The notes: generated by a model from the letters alone, not told the origin. 64,000 nt of DNA from Prescottella defluvii (GCA_029690005.1 CP121458.1:2418001-2482000); one strand, 5' to 3'; positions 42,994-52,029 are shown, counted from the first letter of the stretch. Numbers and translations are program-made.

Positions 42994-43062
42994 ACCGGCA
43001 CCGCCCACCGCGAGCCCGGTGTTGAAGCGTTCACGAACCAGAACCTAGCTGGGGAAACGCCG

Positions 43063-43599
43063 TTGACCTCGAAAGCGCGGGCACACCTGTTCGGTACCGT
43101 GTGGGTCGTGTGGATACGCATTGTGAGCCTCCTCGCGCGCTTCGGCCTGGCCGCGGTGTGGCTGATCTCCGGGTGGATCAAGTTCATCGATCCCACCCAG
43201 ACGGTCGTCGCCGTACGGGCCTATCAGTTGCTGCCGGAGGACCTGGTGCGGCTGGTGGCGTACACGATGCCGATGTTCGAGATCGCCCTCGGCTTGTTCC
43301 TGGTGATCGGTCTCGGGGTGCGCGTGGTGGCCGTCGCGTCGAGCGCGATGCTGCTCGTGCTGATCAGCGTGATCATCTCGGCGTGGGCCCGCGGTCTGTC
43401 GATCGACTGCGGGTGCTTCGGCGGGGGTGGCGCCGCTGCCGACGTCGGCTCCTGGGACTACGTGCGGGAGATTGCCCGTGACGTCGGATTCCTGGCGTTG
43501 GCGGTGTGGCTCGTGATCTTCCCGCGCAGCCCGCTGTCCCTCGGGCCGCGTTCTCGCGCCCCGTTCTCAGCGCCCGCTCAGGCAGCGGTGGCAGAGTAA
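43063..43599 (+). CDS. MauE/DoxX-family redox membrane protein
   Basis: Four-helix membrane protein of about 178 residues of the MauE/DoxX-like group. LLARFGLAAVWLISGWIKFI and VVAVRAYQLLPEDLVRLVAY are typical, and the paired Cys in SIDCGCFGGGG resemble MauE proteins that support disulfide formation. The start is uncertain (TTG 43063 or GTG 43099). A DsbA-like protein follows 86 bases later on the same strand, suggesting an extracytoplasmic thiol-redox pair. Confidence 0.82.
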   Translation: MTSKARAHLFGTVWVVWIRIVSLLARFGLAAVWLISGWIKFIDPTQTVVAVRAYQLLPEDLVRLVAYTMPMFEIALGLFLVIGLGVRVVAVASSAMLLVLISVIISAWARGLSIDCGCFGGGGAAADVGSWDYVREIARDVGFLALAVWLVIFPRSPLSLGPRSRAPFSAPAQAAVAE

Positions 43600-43685
43600 A
43601 GCCCGAGTAGTGCCTGGACACGGTCACGTGACAGGCACTCCGGTCAGTTCCGAACGGATCTCACACCCATGACGAAGGACGAGAA

Positions 43686-44435
43686 GTGAGTTCGAAGAAA
43701 CCGAAGTCGGTCAAGTACAACCCCCAGCCGACGTCCAGCAAGGCTACGTACGTCATCGGCGGTCTCGCGATCGTGGTGATCGCGGCACTGGTGATCGGCG
43801 GCGTCTTGCTGACGAAGAGCAAAGACGAGCCGCGCAACGCCGGCTACGGCGCGGTACAGAACTCGGCCGTCCAGGTGACGATGGAAGACGCCGGTGTGGT
43901 GCGCCTCGGCCTGCCCGACGTGACGAACACGATCGACATGTTCGAGGATCCGATGTGCCCCTACTGCGCGCAGCTCGAGCAGAAGCACGGCCAGGAGGTG
44001 GCGCAGGCCATCGACGAGGGCAAGCTCGCGGTTCGATACCACATCCTCAACTTCCTCAACCGGCTCTCGGCCAGCGGTGACTACTCGACGCGCGCCGTCG
44101 CCGCGTCGCAGTGCGTCGCCCAGAGCGGCGACGCGATCGCCTACTCCAAGTTCCACGGCGAGCTGTTCTCCCCGGCCAACCAGCCGCCCGAGAACGGCAA
44201 GTCGGATCTGTCGAACGAGGACCTCGCGAAGCTGGCGAGCGACGCCGGCGCCAACGAGGCGACCGTCAACTGCATCACCAGCGGTGAGCGGATCCAGCAG
44301 GCAGCAGCGGACGCCGAGACCGGTCGGGCGGCCCTGGCCGCGTCCGGCGCGACCGGCACCCCGGCCGTCGTCCACAACGGCCAGGTGATCGACGCTCTCA
44401 GCGACGACAACTGGGTGTCCGAGGTTTCGCAGTAG
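43686..44435 (+). CDS. DsbA-like thioredoxin-fold protein, membrane-anchored
   Basis: 249-residue protein with a basic N-terminus, a signal-anchor helix at about 22-43 (YVIGGLAIVVIAALVIGGVL) and an extracytoplasmic thioredoxin_4/DsbA fold. Active site CPYC at 91-94, cis-Pro region GATGTPAVVHNGQ, and an inserted helical domain between. GTG 43686 start. It probably forms or isomerises disulfides in exported proteins, with the upstream MauE-like membrane protein as electron partner (inference from pairing). Confidence 0.88.
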   Translation: MSSKKPKSVKYNPQPTSSKATYVIGGLAIVVIAALVIGGVLLTKSKDEPRNAGYGAVQNSAVQVTMEDAGVVRLGLPDVTNTIDMFEDPMCPYCAQLEQKHGQEVAQAIDEGKLAVRYHILNFLNRLSASGDYSTRAVAASQCVAQSGDAIAYSKFHGELFSPANQPPENGKSDLSNEDLAKLASDAGANEATVNCITSGERIQQAAADAETGRAALAASGATGTPAVVHNGQVIDALSDDNWVSEVSQ

Positions 44436-44581
44436 AAAGCGCCCGGTGGCCGGCCCGTTCGGGTCGGCCACCGACGGGCCTCACGCCTCTGACCAGGCGA
44501 TTTGTAGCCCACGACGGCGATGGTGTAACTTTCTTTCAGCGCGAGGGAGTCACTCCGGAAGCGCAGAGAACAACTCAACAC

Positions 44582-44654
44582 GGGGCTATGGCGCAGCTGG
44601 TAGCGCACCACACTGGCAGTGTGGGGGTCAGGGGTTCGAGCTCCCTTAGCTCCA
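44582..44654 (+). tRNA. tRNA-Ala (GGC)
   Basis: 73-nt cloverleaf: acceptor GGGGCTA with TAGCTCC, D-arm GCGCAGCTGGTAGCGC, anticodon arm CACACTGGCAGTGTG with anticodon GGC, T-loop TTCGAGC. CCA is not encoded. Confidence 0.95.
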
Positions 44655-44659
44655 CTCCG

Positions 44660-44702
44660 AAACTCCGGGCCACGATCATCCGATCGTGGCCCGGAGTTTT
44701 TT
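44660..44702 (+). terminator. Rho-independent terminator after tRNA-Ala
   Basis: Perfect 17-bp stem (44660-44676 with 44683-44699) and a run of six T at 44697-44702. Confidence 0.95.
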
Positions 44703-44754
44703 GTGGCGGTCTGAAGGTAGATGCCTAGATCTGACGACGGATCGTGGGTTTCGG

Positions 44755-45354
44755 CTAGTCGCCAAGACCATGGGTGCTGATCGTGTCCCAGGTGTAGATC
44801 CCCGCGAGGGCATCTTGATGAACTGCGAGCAGGTGCACGTCGGCGATGCACATGGGCACCGTCAGTTGTGGCTTGCGTCCTGCTGCCAAACGGGCGAGTT
44901 CGGCGATCAGTGGTTCCGAGTCGACATCCCGTGTGCCGTATCCCAAGGAGACGTGTGGTGCATACGGCGCTGGTGGCATCTCCGCTCCATCGAGAACCGC
45001 CGCCACAGACGTCCGAACCGAATCGACGAGTTGATCCCATTCGGCGTTCCGTTCGCCCGCCAGTTCCACCGAATCCGACGACACGTATGGACCTGCCAGT
45101 TGGATCACGAATGCGGCCAGTGCCCTGGAGGCCTCATCGAGTGCCGATTGAAGTTCGAGCAGCGTTTCGGGAGCCATCGTGTCGAGGAATGCCGGAACAC
45201 GAGTGACGGTGGCATGAAGGAACCGCGTGGGCTGGACGGAGCACACACCGGTGTCACGAATGACGTTCTGGATCGGAGCGAGCGTGGCCTGGTCGAAGTC
45301 CGGCAGGGCATAGACGTGCAGGGCGTTGTGATCTTGCGGCCACATGGCGTCCAT
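44755..45354 (-). CDS. 2H phosphoesterase (2'-5' RNA ligase/LigT-like)
   Basis: 199-residue protein with the two His motifs of the 2H superfamily: FLHATVTRVP (HxT) at about 46 and APHVSLGYGTRD (HxS) at about 133. Members hydrolyse 2',3'-cyclic phosphates or ligate RNA ends. The start ATG 45354 or ATG 45345. It is 12 bases after the GNAT gene on the - strand and probably shares its transcript. The substrate is unknown. Confidence 0.78.
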   Translation of the reverse strand: MDAMWPQDHNALHVYALPDFDQATLAPIQNVIRDTGVCSVQPTRFLHATVTRVPAFLDTMAPETLLELQSALDEASRALAAFVIQLAGPYVSSDSVELAGERNAEWDQLVDSVRTSVAAVLDGAEMPPAPYAPHVSLGYGTRDVDSEPLIAELARLAAGRKPQLTVPMCIADVHLLAVHQDALAGIYTWDTISTHGLGD

Positions 45355-45366
45355 GGTCGTCGGCCG

Positions 45367-45855
45367 TCAGCGCACGGTCTTGGCGAGATGAACGAGGTCG
45401 TAGCCGCCCGGCGTGGCGGTGCGATGGGACTCGGCGTAGCCGAACCTCGTGTAGAGGCGGAGATTCGCGGCACTGTGTTCCCCGGTGAATAGGCGCAGCG
45501 TCGTGACCGGCTCCGGCACGCGCTGCTCGGCGAGTGTCAGGAGCCGGCTTCCCAGCCCGCGGCCCTGCAGGTCCGGAACCACCACCAGTCGTCCCAGTTC
45601 GGCCTCGTGGGGGTGAGTGGGGTCGATACGGAGGCGCACCGCCGCGACGAGGCGGGAGCGTTCACCGCGCAATCCCAGGGCGATGACGTGCGGGTCCCGC
45701 AATTCGGCGGCCAGCTCCACGAGCGACTGGGTCAGCGGGGGCAGATGCACGTCGTGGTGCGCACGGGCCTCGGTGACGTATGCGGCGCGCTGCAGCGTCA
45801 GCAGTTCGCCCGCGTCGGCTTCGTTCATGATCACGACCGATTCCATGGGAGCCAT
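45367..45855 (-). CDS. GNAT family N-acetyltransferase
   Basis: 162-residue acetyltransferase. The acetyl-CoA pyrophosphate motif is in LGRLVVVPDLQGRGLGSRLL (QGRGLG), followed by LRLFTGEHSAANLRLYTRFG, typical of GNAT motif B. The start is ATG 45855 or ATG 45843. It lies upstream of the 2H phosphoesterase in the same direction. Substrate unknown. Confidence 0.85.
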   Translation of the reverse strand: MAPMESVVIMNEADAGELLTLQRAAYVTEARAHHDVHLPPLTQSLVELAAELRDPHVIALGLRGERSRLVAAVRLRIDPTHPHEAELGRLVVVPDLQGRGLGSRLLTLAEQRVPEPVTTLRLFTGEHSAANLRLYTRFGYAESHRTATPGGYDLVHLAKTVR

Positions 45856-45898
45856 CCTGACCGAGGGCGACGCGGCGGGCGACGGGATTTCGTGGCGT

Positions 45899-46195
45899 CT
45901 AGGCCGAGTCGACGTCCGCGTAGTGCTCGACGGTGGGGAACGGGTCGTAGAAGTGGTGCAGCAGGCGGCGCCACTCCAGGTATTCGGGCGAGCGCCGGAA
46001 TCCCTCGGTGTGGGCTTCGAGGGTGTCCCACTCGACGAGGAGCAGATAGGCGTCAGGGCGTTCGATGCAGCGGGACAGGCGAAGGCGTCGGAATCCGGGC
46101 ATCCCGGCGATGATCTGCTTCGCCCGAGCGAAGGCCGACTCGAACTCGGCGGTGTGTCCGGGCTTCACCTGCAGGGGCGCGTGCTCGAGGATCAT
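45899..46195 (-). CDS. Antibiotic biosynthesis monooxygenase (ABM) domain protein
   Basis: 98-residue ferredoxin-like ABM-fold protein. MILEHAPLQVKPGHTAEFES and MPGFRRLRLSRCIERPDAYL are typical, followed by LLVEWDTLEAHTEGFRRSPE. Members include quinol oxygenases and heme-degrading enzymes. Without the paired Asn/Trp heme-degradation pattern being evident, function is open. It is 44 bases upstream of the GNAT gene on the same strand. Confidence 0.82.
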   Translation of the reverse strand: MILEHAPLQVKPGHTAEFESAFARAKQIIAGMPGFRRLRLSRCIERPDAYLLLVEWDTLEAHTEGFRRSPEYLEWRRLLHHFYDPFPTVEHYADVDSA

Positions 46196-46220
46196 CGGAG
46201 AATCCTCGCAGACGGTGCCA

Positions 46221-46255
46221 GGTGGTGGCGTGGAGTGATCTCACACGCCACCACC
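46221..46255. terminator. Hairpin downstream of the cobalamin-linked operon
   Basis: GGTGGTGGCGTG (46221-46232) pairs perfectly with CACGCCACCACC (46244-46255) around an 11-base loop. It lies between the operon end (46458) and the ABM gene start. The rest of the 262-base gap holds the next hairpin and no gene. Confidence 0.5.
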
Positions 46256-46260
46256 CGACG

Positions 46261-46296
46261 GCTCGCCCGGGCAGGGGGGGGAATCGCCGGGCGAGC
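46261..46296 (-). terminator. Second hairpin downstream of the cobalamin-linked operon
   Basis: GCTCGCCCGG (46261-46270) pairs with CCGGGCGAGC (46287-46296). The loop contains a run of eight G, 46274-46281. On the - strand it would follow the last operon gene by about 160 bases. Confidence 0.5.
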
Positions 46297-46457
46297 GCCG
46301 TTGCTGCCCAGGGGGAGGGGCAACTTTTTGAACTGTAGTGCAATATGTGGCGTGAAGCACGTCGAAACCGGGCGCTCGGCGATAGTGTGGCCCAGGTCGC
46401 ACCCCGGCGCCGCTTCGAGCGTCCCGCCGGCGACCGTCCGGCCGGGCTTCGGCGCGC

Positions 46458-47029
46458 TCAGCTGTGGCGCTTGTAACCCTTGCCCTGCCGATCCAGCTCG
46501 TCGGGCCCGAGCCCGAGATACGTCTCGCGCAGCCGGTCCCACAGCTCGAGCTGGGAGAAGTCGAGTTCGTCGCGGATCTGCTGCGTCTTGGTCAGGAACG
46601 GATTGGGCAGCATCGCGGTCATCATCTGCTCGTCGCGGCCGTTGAACAGGCGGACACCCCACGAGTGGGGCGTGCCGTCGGCACCGAGGCTGCGATACAG
46701 CTCGGCGCGGGAGCACCGCCGAATCCTTCCGAGCTCGGCCCACTGTCGTTGTGCTCACCGATGCACAGGTGGAAGTGCCAGCGGCCGAAGTCGATCGTGG
46801 CGTAGCCGTCGAACATCGAGATCCGGGTGGGCGCGTTCGGCGCCGCCACCTCCCACGCGGCCCCCTCCATGATGATGCCGAACCAGATGTCGTCCCAGTG
46901 CTCCACGAAGAGGATATGGATCAGCTTCAGCAGCGAGTCCTCGTCGACGGGGATGGGCCACCGCTGCTCGCGACCACCACTCTCGGTGACGACGACGGGC
47001 GGTTGGACGGGTCCGGGGGTGGTTGTCAT
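46458..47029 (-). CDS. Unknown conserved protein, paralog B of a tandem pair (apparent frameshift)
   Basis: Family not recognised. About 190 residues, clearly paralogous to the gene just upstream. Shared blocks: REQRW near the start, EDSLLKL-HILF-EHWDDIWF, EGAAWEVAAP, the striking DFGRWHFHLCIGEH, then GPELGRIRRCSRAE, SWG-RLFNGRD-QMMTAMLPNP, and a C-terminus LELWDRLRE-LGLGPDE. A shift near 46720-46725 joins the halves. The HFHLCIGEH cluster looks like a metal or cofactor site. AGGAGGAG lies 4 bases before ATG 47029. It is last in the riboswitch-headed operon, 55 bases after paralog A. No signal peptide. Confidence 0.72.
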
Positions 47030-47083
47030 GTCGCTCCTCCTGGTGGGGCGGTCTCGGCACTCCTGACGGTCGAACCTGCTGTC

Positions 47084-47640
47084 TCAGCCGTGGCGGAACC
47101 CCTTTCCGGTGCGGTCCTGTTCGTCCGGGCCCAGGCCCAGGAACTGCTCGCGCAGGCGATCCCACAGCTCGAGTCGGGTCCAGTCCGGTTCGTCACGCGT
47201 CTTCTGCCGGTTGGTCAGGAACGGGTTCGGCAGCATCGCGGTCATCATCTGGTCGTCGCGGCCGTTGAACAGGCGCAGGCCCCACGAACTGGGGGAGCCG
47301 TTCATGTCGAGCATGCGGTACATCTCAGCGCGCGAGCAGCGCCGGATCCGGCCCAGTTCGGGCCCGTTCGCGGTGTGCTCGCCGATGCACAGGTGGAAGT
47401 GCCAGCGCCCGAAATCGACGGTGACATACCCGTCGAGCATCGAGATGCGTTCGGTGCATTGGGGGCGGCCACCTCCCACGCGGCACCCTCGGCGAAGTTG
47501 CCGAACCAGATGTCGTCCCAGTGCTCCTCGAAGAGGATGTGGACGAGCTTGAGCAGCGAGTCCTCGTCGGTCGGGAACGACCAGCGCTGTTCGCGGCGGC
47601 CGCTCTCGGTGGTGATCTCGATGGGTCCGGTGGTGGTCAT
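47084..47640 (-). CDS. Unknown conserved protein, paralog A of a tandem pair (apparent frameshift)
   Basis: Family not recognised. About 186 residues, soluble. It begins MTTTGPIEITTESGRREQRW, shifts near 47455 and continues ERISMLDGYVTVDFGRWHFH. It ends with LELWDRLREQFLGLGPDEQD and a basic GKGFRHG tail. The HFHLCIGEH cluster matches paralog B exactly. Its ATG 47640 overlaps the stop of the ABC ATPase-FhuF gene by four bases, so it is translationally coupled to the transporter and probably works with it. It may bind the transported corrinoid or metal, but nothing in the sequence proves that. Confidence 0.75.
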
Positions 47641-49438
47641 GCGGTTTCCTCTTCGTCGTGGGTCGGGCGGGTGAGCACGCAGTCACCGCAGTAGCCCGAG
47701 GTCGGTGTGCGGTAGAACAGGCAGCAGCTGCGCCGGCGATATCCGTCGCCCTCGGGAACGACGGCTCCGTCCAGGCGCGGATCGCGCACGATCGTCTCGG
47801 CGAAACTCTGTGCGCGCAGGGCGGTCTCGGGATCGGAGCCGTCGCCGATCACGCGTGCCGCACCCAGCACCGCGGCCGCGACGTTGCCCCACGACAGCCG
47901 AGCCGACATCGGTTCGGCCTCGCGGATGGCGTCGATCATCGGCACGAGGTGACGGTCGACGACCATCTCCCGGGCAAGATCCACCAGCGCCGCGGGATCG
48001 GCGCTGCGCCAGCCGCGCGGATCGCGGAGGTTGAGGCTGATCGTCCCGTTGTCGCACGTCCATTCGAGATCGTCGGGATCGAGATCGGGGAGACGCTCGG
48101 TCAGCACCACGCCGCCGAGCGCCGACTTCCACAGTCGTGCGGCATACCCGAAGAACAGCGTCGACGCCGCGACCCGCCACTCGGTGGGGCCGATCCGGGT
48201 CCGGACCGCGTCGACGGTCCCGGCGAGAACGTCTGCGTTCTCGTAGAGGTCACGGGCCGGGCGCCACGGCCCCGGTCCGGGTTCTCCGGACGTGGTCGCC
48301 AGGTACGGGCTGACGGTGGCGATCTCGGTCAGCGTCGCGGCGATCTCGGCGGGTGTCGCGACGTGGAGCGTCGAATCGGGAAGTGTGCGAAGCGCATCGG
48401 GGAGCGCATCGACGTCGGGCAGCCGTAGGGTCCGTCCCGCATGCCGGAGCGCGACGCCGGCATCCGAGGGCGCGGCGCCGACATCCACGGACAGTTCGGC
48501 GTCCGCGTCGTCGGTGCCCGCGACGCCGAAGCCCTCGCGCCCCAGCAGACGGCACACCGCGGACACCCGCGGTTCCGGGCCGAACACCCGCACCCGGCGC
48601 TTGTCCTCGACCGCCGAATCCAGCACGAACACTCCGGACGCCGCATCGAATCGCAGGGCCTGCGAATCGAACACGGTGCCGATGCGCCCGTCGAGCGCGA
48701 GCTGCTCGGGGGTGCCGGCGTCGAGACGACCGGACCGGTCGAGCAACCACACGTGGTCGGCGACGCGCAGCGCCAACTCGAGATCGTGCGTCGACATCAC
48801 GACCGCCAGGTCGTGCTCGCGCGCGGCGCGGCGCATCAACTCCACCAGGGCGACCCGCGACGGCACGTCCAGGAACGCGGTCGGCTCGTCGAGGACCAGC
48901 AGCGTCGGTTCCTGGGCCAGCGCCCGCGCGGTGAGCACGCGCTGACGCTCGCCGTCGGACATCTCGGACGCCGGCCGGTCCGCGAGGTGGGTCGCGCCGA
49001 CCGCGTCGAGCACCCACGCGACGACGGCGTGGTCGCGCGCGCTCATCCGGCCGCCGAGGCCCAGGTGCGGGGTGCGGCCGAGCCCGGCGAGTTCGCGGCC
49101 GGACAGCATCCCGGATCGACGCGTTCGGTGAGCACCACCGCGATCGCGCGGGCCACCTCGTCGGCCGCCATGTCGCGAATGTCCCTGCCGTCCAGCGTGA
49201 TCGCGCCGTCGAGCGCGGGTTGCAGGCCGCAGATCGTCCGCAGCAAAGTCGACTTGCCGCTGCCGTTGGGGCCGAGGAGCACGGTCAACTCGCCGCGGCG
49301 GGCCGTGGCCGACAACTCGCCGGCGACGGTGCGGGCGGCCGAGGGCCGCAACGCGCGCCGCACCGAATACCCGATGGTGACGTCGTCGAGGCGGAGCGCG
49401 ACGCCCGAGCGTCCGGGGTTCACTGCATCGGTACTCAC
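47637..49438 (-). CDS. Fusion of ABC transporter ATPase (FecE/BtuD-like) and FhuF-like [2Fe-2S] domain (apparent frameshift)
   Basis: About 600-residue fusion. N-terminal ABC ATPase: Walker A LLGPNGSGKST at about 54-64, Q-loop-region AIAVVLTERVDPGMLSGREL across a shift near 49105-49112, signature MSDGERQRVLTARAL, Walker B LLVLDEPTAFLDVPS, and H-loop VMSTHDLELALRVADH. A linker domain at about 270-360 includes KRRVRVFGPEPRVSAVCRLL. The C-terminal about 240 residues are FhuF-like, ending in the cysteine cluster RSCCLFYRTPTSGYCGDC (CC-x10-C-x2-C), which in FhuF binds a [2Fe-2S] centre for siderophore-iron reduction. GTG 49438 overlaps the permease stop (GTGA). Under a cobalamin riboswitch, the redox domain may act on corrinoids (inference). 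Confidence 0.88.
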
Positions 49439-50559
49439 AGGGCGGCTCCATCGACTCCACGGCGGGCCCGGATCAGCACGGTGATCACGATCGGCGCGCC
49501 GATCATGGCGGTCACCGCGTTGAGCGGCAGGACACGGTCGCTGTTGGGTACCTGACTCACGATGCCGCATGCGAGGGCCACAGCGGAACCCATCAGCATC
49601 ACCGTCGGCATGAGGGTGCGGTGGTCCGACGTACCGACGGCGAGGCGGGCGAGGTGCGGGACCGCCAGGCCGAGGAATCCGATCGGCCCGCAGAACGCGG
49701 TGGTGACGCCGGCGAGCACCGACGCCGCGAGCAGGGTGATCAGGCGGGTGCGGCGGACGTCGATGCCCATCGTGCGTGCGTAGCCCTCACCGAGGAGCAG
49801 CGCGTTGAGGGGGCGCACGGTCGCGAGTGCCACCACGACAGCGACCAGCACGACCGGCGCCATCAGCGCCAGGTCGCTCCACGTCGTCGAGGCGAAGCTG
49901 CCGAGGCCCCACAGCAGGAACAGTTGGGCGCGCACCGGGTCCGCATACACGAGCAGCACGCTCACGATTGCGGTGGTCGCGGATCCGACCATGACACCGA
50001 CCAGCAGCAGCGTGACGGACGAGCGCACCCAGCGGGAGAGCATCAGCACCAGCATCAGCACGATCGCGGCGCCGCCGGCGGCGGCGAGCACGACGCCCGC
50101 GCGGCCCATGCCGGCCAGTCCGGCGGTGAACGAGGCCGACCCCGCGGCGCCGGCGCTGATGACGACCAGCGCCACGCCGAGGCTCGCGCCCGAGCTGGCG
50201 CCCAGGACGTAGGGGTCGGCGAGCGCGTTGCGGAACAGCGTCTGCATCTGCAGTCCGGCGACGCCGAGCGCGGCGCCGACGAGGACCGCGGTGATCGCGC
50301 GGGGGAGGCGCAGTTCGTGGACGACAACCTGCCAGCGCGGGTCGGACGGTTCGGCGCCGAGGACGACGCGGATCGTGTCGGCGAGCGGGACGCGGACCGG
50401 CCCGACGATCAGCGCGAGGAGGAACAGCACCACGGTGGCCACGGCGAGGCCGACCAGCACCAGTACCGCCCGGCGCGAGAGCTCGCGTGTCGGCGCGGCG
50501 TCCCGCCCGCCCGCGGCCCCGGTGTCGAGGGCCGGCGGGCGGGTCAGGAGCGTCGTCAT
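49435..50559 (-). CDS. FecCD/BtuC-family ABC transporter permease
   Basis: Intact permease of 374 residues with about ten helices. LRLPRAITAVLVGAALGVAG is the FecCD signature, followed by ALADPYVLGASSGASLGVAL, and near the C-terminus CGPIGFLGLAVPHLARLAVG and DHRTLMPTVMLMGSAVALAC. These permeases move siderophores, heme or cobalamin. A single permease implies a homodimeric channel. ATG 50559 overlaps the binding-protein stop (ATGA). The cobalamin riboswitch upstream favours B12 or another corrinoid as substrate. Confidence 0.92.
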   Translation of the reverse strand: MTTLLTRPPALDTGAAGGRDAAPTRELSRRAVLVLVGLAVATVVLFLLALIVGPVRVPLADTIRVVLGAEPSDPRWQVVVHELRLPRAITAVLVGAALGVAGLQMQTLFRNALADPYVLGASSGASLGVALVVISAGAAGSASFTAGLAGMGRAGVVLAAAGGAAIVLMLVLMLSRWVRSSVTLLLVGVMVGSATTAIVSVLLVYADPVRAQLFLLWGLGSFASTTWSDLALMAPVVLVAVVVALATVRPLNALLLGEGYARTMGIDVRRTRLITLLAASVLAGVTTAFCGPIGFLGLAVPHLARLAVGTSDHRTLMPTVMLMGSAVALACGIVSQVPNSDRVLPLNAVTAMIGAPIVITVLIRARRGVDGAAL

Positions 50560-51754
50560 GCGCGCGGAACCGGCCGGTAGAACGCGAACTCGTGGTTCGG
50601 TGCGAGCTCGGGATGGACGATCGCGACCAGGTCGCCGAGCACCAGGTCGGGGCGCAGCACACCCAGCTGGTAGAAGTTGTTGCCGCCGGTCGGACCCATG
50701 TCCTTGGTGCCCGACCACACCTGGCCGTCCTTGACGGCGCTGAGCTGGCCGTAGCGCTGGTCCTCCGCGACGGCGTCGCCGGTGGTGGCCCAATCGCTCA
50801 TCACGATCCAGATGGGAGCGGTGCCGTTCTGGGCGTAGACGGTCTCGAAGTTCAGCTGGACGCTGCCGGTCGCCGGGTCGCTCTCCCACGGGTACGTCGC
50901 GCCCGCGTTACGCAGCATCTCGCCGATGTAGCTGCCCCCGGCGGGCATGTACCAGGTGCCCGGTACATTGTGCCGTTCAGCACGGGCTTCTTCTCGGCGC
51001 TTGCCGCGACCTGGGCGACCTTCTCGTAGTCGCTGCGGATCCGGTCGTACAGGGTGGCGGCCTTCGCCTCCGTGCCCGTCAGCGCGGCCATCATCTTGAT
51101 CCACTCGGCGCGGCCCAGGGCGGTGTTCTCGAGGTACTCGGCGTTCGCGACCACCGGGATGCCCGCGGCGCGCAGCTTCGCGTACGACGGGTCGTCGGTG
51201 CCCTGCGTCATCAGGACGTCGGGGTTCTCCGCGACCACCTTCTCGACATTCACGGTCTTACCGGACGCGTATTCCGTGATCTTGCCCTCCGCAATGCGGG
51301 CACGGATGTCGTCGCCGTTGACGTAGGACGCGTTCGCGACACCGGTGAGGATGTCGAGCTGACCGAGTTCGGTGATCAGCGGCAGGTGCGTGGTCGACGC
51401 CGAGTACAGGCTCTGGATCGGCGTCGTGATCTTCGGTGCGGCGGCCAGGGCGCCGGTAAGTTCCGGTTCCGGAGCACCGCACTTGACCAGGACGTACGAC
51501 TCCGGGGAGGCGCCCGGGAACGGCTGGTTGACCGTCAGGACCTGGTAGCTGTTGTGGTAGTCGACGCTGAAATTCTTGGCGTCGAGCAGGGTCGACTTGT
51601 CCGGGAAGTAGTCGGTGTTCGCGTCGAAGTCGGTGATGCATCCGCGCGCGTCGATGGCGGTGTCGGCGCTCGAGGTGTCGGACGAGCACGCGGTGAGGAC
51701 GAGGCCGGCCGAGACGAGCACGGACAGCGCAGCGGTCATTGACCGTTGGGGCAT
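50556..51754 (-). CDS. Corrinoid/siderophore-type ABC substrate-binding lipoprotein (apparent frameshift)
   Basis: Binding protein of the BtuF/FecB fold (helical-backbone class), about 399 residues. ATG 51754 follows TGTGGAGAAC. Lipoprotein signal MPQRSMTAALSVLVSAGLVL with lipobox LTAC (Cys about 23). Fold features: THLPLITELGQLDILTGVAN, ENPDVLMTQGTDDPSYAKLR, GIPVVANAEYLENTALGRAE. A shift near 50965 joins PGTWYMPAGGSYIGEMLRNA and the end NHEFAFYRPVPRA. It is the first gene after the cobalamin riboswitch. Substrate assignment rests on that riboswitch; the residues do not identify it. Confidence 0.85.
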
Positions 51755-51807
51755 GTGTTCTCCACAGGTGAGCGGGGATGTCGGCACGTGGCCCGACACT
51801 CGTTCTG

Positions 51808-51831
51808 CCGTACGCATGGACATGCGTACGG
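51808..51831. promoter_or_regulatory. Perfect 11-bp inverted repeat in the operon leader
   Basis: CCGTACGCATG (51808-51818) and CATGCGTACGG (51821-51831) are separated by only GA. The site is 54-77 bases upstream of the binding-protein ATG and downstream of the riboswitch. It could be a protein operator or part of the riboswitch expression platform. Confidence 0.55.
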
Positions 51832-51894
51832 GTGACCTGACGAACGAGGCCGGCCTGACGAAGACCGATCGTGTTCCGGAACGGAATCGGGACG

Positions 51895-51981
51895 TCAGGC
51901 GTGGATGTGGAGAGAGTCGTCCACCGGAATCGCGTCGAGACGAACGACCGGGGAACCTGGCGACGATGCAGTGAACAGCAT
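51895..51981 (-). CDS. Candidate 28-codon leader ORF downstream of the riboswitch
   Basis: ATG 51981 to TGA 51895 encodes a 28-residue peptide starting MLFTASSPGSPVVRLDA and ending DDSLHIHA. Third codon positions are moderately GC-rich. A purine-rich GAGAGAGG lies about 13 bases upstream and a small GGTGG/CCACC hairpin covers the gap, so translation could be structure-dependent. The His-x-His end is suggestive of a metal or corrinoid link, but the ORF is short enough to be chance. Confidence 0.3.
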   Translation of the reverse strand: MLFTASSPGSPVVRLDAIPVDDSLHIHA

Positions 51982-52029
51982 GGTGGACTGGCCACCTCTC
52001 TCGGGGAGATCCGCCCGAATAGGAGGTTG

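Noticed and set aside
42994..43048. Longer C-terminus of the MFS transporter ending at 43048
   Set aside because: The tail in that frame is composition-driven; the frame ending at 42993 has better third-position bias.
46751..47674. 307-codon + strand frame with an internal duplication
   Set aside because: The duplication reflects the two tandem paralogs read antisense; the - strand proteins have conserved, functional-looking motifs.
47084..51754. A purely siderophore (iron) uptake operon
   Set aside because: The protein families alone fit this, but the clear cobalamin riboswitch and the bluB and cobW neighbours favour corrinoid transport. Iron transport is not fully excluded.
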